Below, piece after piece: positions 1-10,603 of a DNA stretch of 64,000 nucleotides; the first letter of the stretch is position 1, and each line of letters starts with the position of its first letter. The notes beneath the pieces were generated by a model that was given only the letters and a program-made list of their open reading frames with translations, made no database searches and was not told the DNA's origin. Source of the stretch: Taenia hydatigena (taxonomy: Eukaryota > Platyhelminthes > Cestoda > Cyclophyllidea > Taeniidae); assembly GCA_036345935.2 (NCBI GenBank), contig JADWOT020001706.1:124001-188000 (forward strand), written 5' to 3'. The position numbers and the translations under genes are program-made.

Positions 1-904
1 GCCGCATAATCAACGTTATGGAATCAGCCTGCTCTCACTCCGTCCTTACAATCAAACTAATCACGTGCAAAACATGCATATTATTGCAAAAAGTAAATGC
101 AGATGGATGTTTAGAAGCGACGTTTATTCGCCCAGTGCTCTAGAACCTTCTAGTGGATAACGGATCCATGTGTGAGCTAGGCGATTCTCCTGACAACGAA
201 GTCACCATAGTTTGAAGGGGGATGAGCCTTAAATTGAGGCAAATGTAAACTACAACAAGGCTTTTGCACCTCACTGATGAGGTCTTGTTAGGAGGCCCGT
301 AAGTCCACCCCTAAATTTCAATTATTTGCAAGCCACGAATATCAGTTTTCCTTTTCTCCTTCCAATTGTTTGTGTCGTAGCAACTGGGTTACTGAAGCAT
401 AGTCAGTAGTAGTCCACATTACGCATGCATTTACAGCGAAAAAAGCATCAAATGCAACAGATGGTAAGTGAGTCCAATTCACTTTGCTCTGTACAAAAGT
501 TTAGGGAATGTAAACACCTGTTACAGCTGATAGTACATTCTGAACCTGTCTTTCTGCCAAATGATATGAAAATTGCATTAAATTTTACCTGTTCATCAGA
601 GCCTTAGCAACTTTTTTTCGGCGCAGTTAATGCTTGGCGTATTTTGAATGCCAGTTATTATGGCAGAGATTGCGTTTGCCACTAAGCGACACTAAGTGGA
701 GCGTGGTTGAAAGGATGTCGACTCCATGAGAGAAGTGATGGCAAGTCCATTATCCTGTTCTATCAGACAAGGAGGATGGGAGGCGCTTGACGGATGCAAG
801 TGAGCCTCGTGGCTAGCTGTGACTTCTGACAGGCGGCGCACGTGCATGTGTTTCCATTGCAAAGCTCTCTTCTCTCGTGCATCGTGCCACACTCTCCACC
901 AGCA

Positions 905-1586
905 AATAGCATGGTCAAAGAGTCTTATGTGCGCACTTGCAAAGTCTTGGATTGTAATGCACTTAAAGAAAGATTGATTTAGTGATCTTAAGACAGTGTG
1001 GAACACACTGTATCTTACTGCAGGAATAACTCAGAGGGCAGCTGTTTGGGTGGCATGCATGGTAGAAAAGTTGGAAAGGAGAATGTCATTCAAACTAACA
1101 CCCAGTCTTTGTCAGACCAGCAAATAGCTTCGAATGATGTTATAATGGGAAGAGTTAGGTGGATGCTCCTGCTCTACCGTCGCGGCATCCCTTCCCTTAA
1201 GACTAAGCAAAGCCAAAAGTCACTCGTTAGCATCTTTGTGGTGACCAAATTGCAGGGAGTCGCAGACCACTGCAAAGCATCAAAAGCCACCACTAAATCA
1301 ACTTAACAGTATCGCTGTTTAATCACCGGCTTTAATTATATCAAACTCACTTGACACAGAGTGGACGACTTTGTCGTTGCCACTGCTACTCAAAATGCCT
1401 TTTGCATTATACGTCTTTTACAGTAATCTAAGAACACTGAGTCAACAGAGTAACTTAATACTGCAATCAGCACACGGGCTGAGATCACTGACGTGCCAAT
1501 GCAAATGCAATGCCACTAGCCCTGTCACCATGAGATGCTGATGAACGGCATTGAAGTAGATGTATTTATCATAATACTTGATCCCA
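905..1586. other. 682-base segment present in left arm, deleted from right arm
   Basis: The arms are colinear on both sides, but the right arm jumps from the equivalent of 904 to the equivalent of 1,587 (junction near 21,426). The two-base sequence CA occurs at both ends, consistent with end joining. The diverged third copy retains related sequence at about 27,340-27,750, so the left arm keeps the older state and the right arm has lost it. No coding content is apparent. Confidence 0.8.
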
Positions 1587-4500
1587 TATTTAGCCCGACG
1601 AAGGCCAAGTGACCACCCATGTTTAATTCGATGGTTTTAATATCGAGATCGTTCACGCTGCAACCTGCAGAAGAGGCACCACAAAAATGTAATTAGTCTG
1701 CACTATAGATGCCACTTTCAAAGAATCAGGTGCTTCTGGATGTCGCTGAGTGCCGAACATGAAGCATTTTAGTTTGGAAGTATTCGCCTTCAATTTCGTC
1801 AGTCAATCAGTTGCAAGCTCTCAAGCGTCCGACTATACAAGCCTCATCGACCAATGAGATGAGGGTGTTAGGTCACTCACATTTACACGACCTATCTTCA
1901 TGCCTGAACTGAGCTCAGCAGATCATGTATCTTCTTCACCATGGTTAGAAAGCGGCAGCTGGATGCTTACGGACGGGCGGCTAATAACGAGTGAGAGGTC
2001 ATTTTAAAACATGATTTTTCGTTAAAACAGTTTCGTAGTCTACTTTGTTAGCGGTAAAAGAGAAAATTTCGAAATCTTAAAGTTGTGTGCAGATAAATCC
2101 ACACATCGGTATAGGTCAGAGTGATGTTGGAGTTGGTGCCGCGGCCCAAGGCCAACACTTAACACTCATTTGGTTATTCACATCCTGCTTGTCAACCCTC
2201 AGACCGACATCATAAGCGGCTGCTTGTGAGTATCCTCCCACATTTTGACTAGCCCTTTCCATTGACCTATGTGGCATTGTGCACCTCCAAGCTTTGGAAT
2301 GAGAGGGCTTGGCAGCACAGTCCACACCGCTATTTTACTAAGCCGTTTAGGCAGCTGTGGTATCCATTCCATAGCTGGCATTAGATAGCATAGTCGACCT
2401 CTCCATGTGCTTACCTTATGATGATCAAGCCTTTGTAACAGAATCGAATTAGGTGTCCTCTCAGTGACAATATTTGTCTCTTTCTAACCAAACGTTGTTT
2501 GCAGTGCGCGTCAGTAAGTAACCTGCCGCACTCACTTTTGTCTCTGTCAAGACAGTTAACCTCGAAGCTTCTACAATTGAGGTGGGCAATTGATGCCACA
2601 CTTTGCCATGTTTTCCTTTTAAGGGTCATTTGATGGCGTGATGATCTTCCTGCAACATTTCAAAGGTGTTTACGAGAGCACCGGCTCTTCGAAAATAGGT
2701 GTGGCTAGTCAAGCACTCAGGGGCATGTCGTATTGCTGTAAGAGATGGCACGATCTCAGACTCACTGCCGCATCCTTGTCCTCTTCCTCAACTGCAAGCA
2801 GTTAGTTGTCTGGACTAAGCTCTAGACAATCGTATTTAGGGTAGCTCAAATGACTCCGATGGGAACCAAATGGAAGCGCACTAGATTTTGCTAATATTTC
2901 GAGGTGATCAGCCGTCAAAAGTGAGTCTTTCTGGCTTATACCACCTAAAAAGTGTCTATTTGATGCATTGGACCTTTATAACTCCATTTGTTTTATGAAA
3001 ACACAACTCTGGCCATGTTAAAGTGGTAAAAGTTTTGTCAACTTGCTAGGCGAGAGATGAATCTGCTATTATCAAGATGCACTTAGTGATTGGCTTGGTG
3101 TGACCGAATGTTTGGTCTTTTGAAGCCTCTGATTCGTACCCTTTTTGGTGAGGGCGGTTTGAGTCAAATAGATGCAACAATGGGGTGGCAACCACTTTAC
3201 CAGTGCTATCGAAGGCCGAATTGCAAGTGCCTATGCAAACAACTGCAAGGGTTCGACCTGTGGTAGATCGTTCAAATTAAGCCGTTGGAAAACAGAGAAC
3301 ACAGGCATTCAGTTGTTCTCCTCGGGTGATAAAACTGTTACATAATACCGGTCCCGTAAGTGTGAAACCTGGCTTACACCCGACTGTCTGCCTAGAAGTA
3401 ACTTTCTCGTGATGGCAGATACATTAAAGCCAAATACGTTCGTGCTTCATCGAAGCGTTGAGGTAAGTGTAGCAGCCAAGGGACATGCAGAGCAGCTGAG
3501 GATGAGAGGGTCTATTGGCACGACTCGGCTGTCATTCCGCCGACGGAGAGATAGAACCGAAGAAACTAAAAGAAGGAATTATAATAGGGCAGATGCTGCC
3601 GTTTGCTATGAGACAAACACGGTTTGATTAAATGTACTCCGAGCCACTGGACTCCTCCTTTTAAAAAAGGGCAATTTTTATAAAAGTACAAATGTTTCCT
3701 TTGGCTACAGAGGAAATTGGTGTTGTAGAGGTTCCGCTATGCGATGATGGCAAGGTAAGAGAAAGGCACATCACCGCAGTCGCACAGAAAATGGCGAAAT
3801 TCCCATTCGAATCTCATTGTCCATTTAATTGCCAATTTTAATTTGATATGCCTCTTTCCCTCCCTCGGATTCAGCTCTTTTCACTAGACTTATGCACGGA
3901 GTAACTATCGAGGTGTTGGACCTCTCAGTTCTACTCCTCGTGGATTCCATGACCTCCTTCCTGATATTTAGATGACTCCTGTTGTATACCCCTTCAGTAT
4001 ACATCGCAGATGGCCCCAGATGCTTACAGAGTATCTATAGCGGGCCACAAAACTTTTGCTATTGTGAGGACAGCATAGTCACCGCATGACCTGAGTAGCT
4101 CCAATCGTCCCTCGATCACTAAGTGCTGGCGCGTCCCCCACGCGATGCTTAGGCGGACTTTATACCTTCTAAATGATATGATTTTCGCTAGAGAGGGTTG
4201 GAGTTAGTCCTGATGAGCCACCACACTTCATGGTGGGGTTTTTGTCCTAAAGCAAATCAGTGTTAACAAATGCTGTGGCGGCGAGTGGTGAATGTGTAAA
4301 GGGAATTTCAAATTTGCTCTGTGTTGCTGTCAAATGTGCGGTGCCTTGTCGGAAACGATCGAAGTGGAACCTTCACGTGGAAGGGTCCTATCGGTTCCAC
4401 TTTATGAGGAGATTGTTTTCATCTTTGGAGCAGAAAATTTTTCTCACCTCAATCCTAAGGCTTTGCTTCCAAGCTCCTCGCCTTTTACAAATAAGCATTT

Positions 4501-6694
4501 CCTTTTTTGATAGCCTGGATTCGGTCGTTACCTTTAACATTTTAAACGAAGTATCTGCAACAAATTGACAGCTTAAAAGTCAAATCATGGAACCTGGAAA
4601 CCAGTGCATAAGCTACTCATGTATTACCTGCAATCAAAGGATCCTTGGCACAAATTCCGACCGACCTTGCTTTTGTCCTCATTGCAAGGGCTTTGGCGTT
4701 CTTTGATCCCATCTTTTGCTTCTAAGCTTTTCGTTTTGTCTACAATCACAAATACATGTTCAACTTTTGGATTAACTTAAGTTGGTTTCTACCTTTGGTC
4801 TTTAAAAAGACGTACTTACGAGAGCAGGAGAGAATGAGAAACAATTTGCGAAGCCGAAAAATCAGTTTAAATATGATTGGCTACTTTTCCTTTGATGTCT
4901 TAGCAAACCGGGATGCTAAACCTCGATTGCCTATTCTCTTGTGTACCTTGGTGTTTTTTCGGTTAAGTTACGCCGAAGACACCTCATTTTTTGCCCGGAT
5001 GATACGCAGAGCACCAGTATTGCAGTGAGAGTGATGCAAGCATTTATTCGGATCCTGCTCAACCAAATCAGTGCAACGTCGAATACCAATGGGATTCAAA
5101 ATGCACTCTCTTTTTCCCAATCTTCGCATTCATTTTTACTAACCCAGTTAGTGACTTGCGATGCATTCAACAAATAATATCTCCACTGCACTGTTTCACG
5201 TCACTAAAGACGTCTTTGGTATGATAGAGAAAAATGCATTATCACAGTAGGGATTGCGTTCAAGTTTACAGGCATGGCCTAGAGACCTCATCGCACATCC
5301 AGCGCACACAGTCAGCCATCACGAAGTGGTTTGTGCTAAAAGTAAGAGCGTTCACGAATAATCGCGCAGGTCATTAACATTTTCACAATCGTTTAAATAA
5401 GCGATTGAAATGATACGTCGTTTCCTCTTCCTCATCATTTGACCAGGGCTTGAGTCTCGTCCAGCTTGATGACAGTGATGAGAGGAGGGAATGGGGGTGT
5501 GTGTCGGCCATCGGTTGCGCCCTTCACTCCTCCTAAGATCGCCGACTTGAAGTAAAGGGAGGGCGATCCGTTAGAGTTGGCCGTCGAATTCCTACTCAAC
5601 GTGGTCTTAATTAACTTTCCAGAAGCGAGTATGCAATGCTGCATGATGGTGATTGATTGAGGTTACTGCTACACTCCAGTTACCTTGAAAGCGTTTACCT
5701 CGTAGGCGATTTGTGCTGACACTAGAGTTGGAATGTTGTAGTTTTAGGTTTTAGCGGTGTCATCAACTCAAACGAGAAGCGCTTCATGCTCGAGCTACTG
5801 CGGTCGAATGATGGATCAGTTTAGAGAGGAGGCGAGTGGTGAGGGCATGATAAACGTGATCCATGCTCCGTGTAGGGGTTCGCTCTACTCTTCCGATGGA
5901 TAGACATTATAAGAAGAAGGGCTGTAGTGTTTGTTCTCTTGGCAAAACCTCATTGCTTTCTCTCTCTCCCTCAAATTCATTTGCTAGAGCCCGGTTCGGC
6001 TGACACCAATCCATGAATGTTTTAGGTAGACGTGAGGTCAAACAAAGCAGTATCGAGCAGCGTTTTGACAATGAGATTCATGTCCAAATGTAAGAAAGGT
6101 GATTTAGTGCGTTTCAGACGTTGATCGTAAGGTACTGATCAAGCCATTTCGTCCATGAAAAAGGGGATTTCGAGAAGTGGATCGACCTATGGGCTTTAAA
6201 AGTGACATGAGAAGTTGGCCTAACTCTGGTAAGCATTAATCCAAATCGCTTCCATGGGTTGAGAGTCGTCATCGCTTCTGTATGTGGTACATCGACCTGT
6301 GTGGACCCTCACCCATAAAGCGGTAGAAGCGAGGCAACAAATTGTTCTATTACGAGAGGAAGAAGTAGAGGAATACAAGTGATGATGCTGAGTTGAATGG
6401 GTCCCTATACCTGCATGATCACATTTGCCTTCTGTAAACGTGCCGACCATTAGACCTTTAATTGGCGGCAATCTGGCAACCGAAATCAAGGTCTGCGTGT
6501 AATGTTGAGTTGTGCCCTACACCCGACCTGGAACCTTTTCAGTTCTACTCTGAGTTGTAAAGCAGTTGGAATGAGTTACAACCGAATTGTTTGACCATTA
6601 TCGCACCAAAAACAACTAACTAGCTGTTCGCGTTTCAGAGACTTCCAACCTCATCCATAGACACTCACGGGAACATCTCTTTGAGACAATTCTG

Positions 6695-6700
6695 TTTATT
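6695..6700 (-). promoter_or_regulatory. Poly(A) signal of left homeobox gene
   Basis: The minus strand reads AATAAA 91-96 bases beyond the stop codon, next to a 13-base A tract. The mirrored position in the right arm (16,313-16,318) reads AATGAA. Confidence 0.6.
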
Positions 6701-6790
6701 TGTTTTTTTTTTTTTGGAAAATCTACGTTATGCACAATTGCTGTCATCAAAACGCCAACATCACAGCCATTAGATGAAAGACAAACAAGG

Positions 6791-8526
6791 TCAGTCCGCA
6801 GACACTTCATGAAGAAGGCGAATGATTCGCACGGTCAGCCCTACATATTTTCTCATGTTCTCGTCTTCGACATTCTGCTTTGGGTTCGATTTAGCAGCAA
6901 ACTGATTTTCGAGCATCTTTGCCAGTGCCCTAAATTGCTGCTTTAACTGGGACAGCATTTCGCCATCTTCCCCTGAAGGGGCCTGCTCCAACGCTACTAC
7001 TGTCTTTTGAGGCTCTCGTTGAGGTTGGGAGCTCTGAGTAGTTCCATGACTATCACTGGAACCACTGTCCCACGAGTCCGTCGATGGAGCACTTTCGTCT
7101 ATTTTACGAACCATCGGCTGTACTGCGCATGCTTCATTACCAGAAATTTTTCCACCGGCCAACTTTGTTTTGTAGCGGCGGTTCTGGAACCATATCTTCA
7201 CCTAAAAGAAAAGTCAAAATTATGGCTAGTTTATGCGGCTCAATTGTTGATAACTAGTCACTGCACAATAATTTCTTTCCATCAAAAAACTCATTTAACA
7301 ACTTAATGCCTGACCAACCTGAGTCCCCGTCAAATTGATTCGGCGTGCTAGCTCTTCGCGTTCATCTGCATTGAGGTATTTTTTCTGGTTATAGCATTTA
7401 ACCATCTCACGAATTTGATACGAGGTAAAGAGAACCCTGCGCCTGCCTTGTCTCTGTGCCTCAGATAATGCCTGGCTTACCCGGGGCTGTTCCGCAATTG
7501 GCAGTGTAAATGGGTTCGATTCAGGAGTAGACATGCTGGAAGCAAGCTGTTGGAGAAGAAGGTAATTTGGCACTGAGAAAACGCTTTCCAGAAGTTGTTG
7601 ATGCCCACTTGGCGTTGGAAATGGTTGCTGCACCTGTTGACGTAAGCTCGATGACGTGTCAAATAGGAGAGGGTTCGGCGTTGGTAAGGTCGTCAGAGTA
7701 GCATCAGTTTTAGGCTGCCCTGAGCTTTCACCTTTCTTTGTAGGCAAAGACAAGTCGATGCAGGATGGCTGTTGTAGTACAGGTTTTGGAGTGCTAGACG
7801 ATTGAGGACTGCGTAGTGGAAATACAGGCGCTGACTCTAGTGCAACCGGTTCACTGGAGGTAGCCTCATCAATTTTCCGCCGTTTCGGTGGCAAAAAACT
7901 CAGCTGGTTTTGTTCGTCTTCATCGTTGTTCCGTGGCAAATGCATAAGGAGAGAATTAGGTAGTTGAAATACAGGCGATTTAGCCAGAGCAGACACCGTC
8001 TCGTTCACCCTTTGTGAGGCAGGTGTTGCTTGTTGTGCTTGCTGTTGTACGGTAGATAACATAGACGATAAGGCGGATTGTTGAGTATCCGAGCTTGTCT
8101 CTCCCTCAATTACAACAGAGCAACCCGCACTTGGTGCACCTGTAAAAAGAACGAACGGAATAAAAACACGTGCATCTGCATGTGAGTAGATATTATCTCC
8201 ACATTTGTTAGGGTCAAGGGCTTATTCACGTCGAGTGTGCTATTCTGAGTATGCAATTGGTCCTGTTCGATCTCAAACCTCCTGACTTGACTGGATGCAA
8301 ATACGTGGTCATCGGGACGGCAAGTGAGTTTATCTTTAACTCAACTGGATGGAAAATGGTAATAAAAGTGCAAAAGCTATAGAGAGAAAGGTATGCAAAC
8401 AAGGGCGAACATGGAGAGTGGTAAAATAATTAGGTAGACAATACCATTTGCTTGTAGCGCTGCAAGAATTTGGAGTTGTTCGGGAGCTATGAGGTCCAAA
8501 ATACTTCTCACTGTAAGGTTGGACAT
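6791..8526 (-). CDS. NK-class homeobox transcription factor, left palindrome copy (3 exons)
   Basis: This is a sequence-specific DNA-binding protein expected in the nucleus. Exons on the minus strand are 8,526-8,445, 8,139-7,319 and 7,201-6,791. The introns are 305 and 117 bases with GT-AG ends, and the joined frame gives 437 residues. Residues 4-13 (LTVRSILDLI) resemble the tinman (TN) repressor motif of NK proteins. Residues 111-118 (PPKRRKID) look like a nuclear localisation signal, and IDLS at about 154-157 resembles a CtBP-binding motif. The homeodomain is residues 258-317 with Q50, N51, R53 and the NK2-type Y54; the second intron falls between homeodomain codons 44 and 45. R52 rather than H52 argues against NK2.1/2.2 and leans to NK3/NK4. 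Core positions 16 (Met) and 20 (Tyr) are unusual. Residues 383-402 could form a coiled coil. A minus-strand AATAAA lies about 95 bases after the stop. The predicted protein is identical to the right copy. Subfamily is uncertain. Confidence 0.92.
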
Positions 8527-8582
8527 GATGTACTTGTGATCACACAGTTCTGCGCTGTTTCTTTGACTGAATTACCAACCGT

Positions 8583-8633
8583 ATTTATAGACTATGAGAG
8601 CCAATAAAATCCCTAATTACGGGCCAGACCAAT
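8583..8633 (-). promoter_or_regulatory. Core promoter of left homeobox gene (TATA plus two CCAAT boxes)
   Basis: The minus strand has TATAAAT at 8,589-8,583, about 57 bases upstream of the start codon. CCAAT pentamers lie at 8,601-8,605 and 8,629-8,633 as read on the plus strand. The spacing predicts a short 5' untranslated region of about 30 bases. Confidence 0.75.
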
Positions 8634-8981
8634 AGGATTCTTGAGTCTTTGTCCATGTCGATTGTTTTGGAGGGGGGATGATCGCGTGTTTTTTAAATTT
8701 CGGTCTCAAAGGCTCTGTATTTTGACGCTTAATTTGCTTTTACTTTGAATCTTCCCACTTTCGCCTCATCGACTGACTGTGATTTCCTTTTTTCCTGTCG
8801 TCCTAATAATAACTCTTTGAAGCCGGAAAGAATGGAGCTTGGTGGGTGGGTCATCAGCAACTGTGCACATTGCTGGGTAGGCTGCAAAGATGTAAATTAA
8901 TCAAGCTACTATCCAAATGGGTAAAATGCATTTTTGTTAAAATGTGAACTTAAATCGAAACGGCCTTTCACAATACTGGAG

Positions 8982-8989
8982 TTAAGTGG
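8982..8989 (+). promoter_or_regulatory. Candidate NK2-type binding site, left arm
   Basis: TTAAGTGG exactly matches the TNAAGTG core bound by NK2-class homeodomains with Y54. It lies about 460 bases upstream of the start codon. A site this short can occur by chance. Confidence 0.35.
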
Positions 8990-10603
8990 GTTCCTCTATA
9001 AAGTCTCTGTTGCTGAAGCGCTGAAATCTTTCTGAACGTTGAAGCTAGGTAAGAAAGATTCAATAAATCTGTTTTTAGCAATGAAAATGCTTTAGTGGAA
9101 CCTATTCTAGACAATACGTGAAGGTGTAATTCCTTGACAATGTGGGTAGGTAACTTTGCATCTATATACGTTCCTTGTAAAGGTAGGAAAGGAAAAAAGG
9201 GTAATTAAAAATTTTCTCGCTATAGAAGTAACAAAAATTTTGTAAACTATACTGGAGTAGAAATTTACATGATTAAAATGGATGGTTAGAAAGTGCTGGA
9301 GGAGAATTACCTTTTTGAGGAGTTTGTAAAACACTCAGGGCAGTACATAGGCCATAGATTTCAATGTAAAAGGTTAAATTGCACATAAACTCAAAGCACT
9401 TCAATCAACCTATAGCATATATTATTTCATTTGCTGACTTTTGAACAGGATATTTGGTTCTTTCTCACCGGGTCCAATTTCGGTACCTGGATGAAAAAAT
9501 TAACAGGAATATTCGAGATAGAGCAGCGATTTTCTCACTCAACCATTTATTATAGGTATCAAGTTCTGCTATAAGTAAAAATGCTATTTTAATGACAAAT
9601 TTTGAACGGAAAAGCGAAAAATAATCTGAAAGAGACTAGAAGTGGTCGAATTGTAGGTAGCCTTAATTTGGGATGTATACAATCGCCCCGACATAAACAG
9701 AGGCAAACGCAGCACTCTGAATGGCTTCTTCACTAATTAAAATCCTTCCAACTCAGAGTGAGTTTAAATATATCATGGGATCAATTTGGAGTAGCCCCCC
9801 GATTAAACTCAAGGCCATGATGGTGTTTGATGGTGAGTTTCTGCGGTAGGAGGATCTTCTTTATTTGATGAGGTAACTGGATGCTCGTTTCTCCGTCCAA
9901 AGCCTAAAAACGCTGCTAGGTTATTTGGGAACTTGCTGAAGGCAATCCCTGTAATAATGACGTCTCTAGGCTGAGAGTAACGACATCTTGGAGATCGGGT
10001 TAAAGTAATTGTCGTCCTGGCGGCTGGATGTGTTCAGGGCTGAAGTTATTTCTACTTGGTCGCATTTTAGGGTCATTAATGCAGTTTTCCGGGTTTCGTT
10101 TCCCCAATCTTTTATTCGTATGCTTTTCTAAATCATTCAATAGCTACTTCTCATTGCAAATGCGTCTAAATTCTACTACTTGGTTACACCTAGAGCCGCT
10201 TATTTGCAGTAATGCTGGAATCAGTCGCCGAAGATACCTTTTGAAAGATCGATTTCATTATCAAGCCGTGAGTTTAATGGGTGTCGATTTACATTGTGTT
10301 TTATATCTTTTTCCATAAAACTTGGCACCTTTTGGCTAAACGTGCCTTTTCGGCTCTATTTTGACCTGTGAAGGCCCTATAGAACTGCGACCCCAACTGT
10401 GGCACCTCAAACCCTCTCTTTCTAGCTGTGGTATCTGCTATGGATGAATTAATGCAGTGTCACTACATGATCCCCCCAACGAGCAGCTCCAGTCTAATCA
10501 TAACTTGTAGACTTCTGGTTCCACTTTGAGGGAACGGAAGTCAACACTCACATCAACCTTCCTAGGTGGTAACGCTGACACTCTAACAGGGCGCTGAAAC
10601 CAA

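Larger units (their letters stand above)
1..10603. repeat. Left arm of a large inverted repeat (palindrome)
   Basis: This arm matches the reverse complement of 12,410-22,303; paired positions sum to 23,013 over most of its length. It continues off the left edge of the window. Identity is essentially complete from about 6.8 to 10.6 kb. A few mismatches per few hundred bases appear between about 2.4 and 4.7 kb, and outside about 1,625 identity falls to roughly 85% by eye. The inner edge is sharp: the match ends at 10,603. The arm contains one intact homeobox gene (6,791-8,526, minus). I see no other coding sequence in 1-6,600 or 8,640-10,603; short frames there are not conserved in the diverged third copy near 22.5-28.4 kb. 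Confidence 0.97.

Noticed and set aside
5435..5644. 69-codon frame repeated at 17,369-17,578
   Set aside because: The diverged third copy (23,570-23,790) has lost the frame through indels and substitutions without codon bias, so it is probably not coding.
10028..10318. 96-codon frame, identical in the mirrored right arm at 12,695-12,985
   Set aside because: Identity only reflects the near-perfect arms. It has no splice signals, no recognised domain and an unlikely composition.
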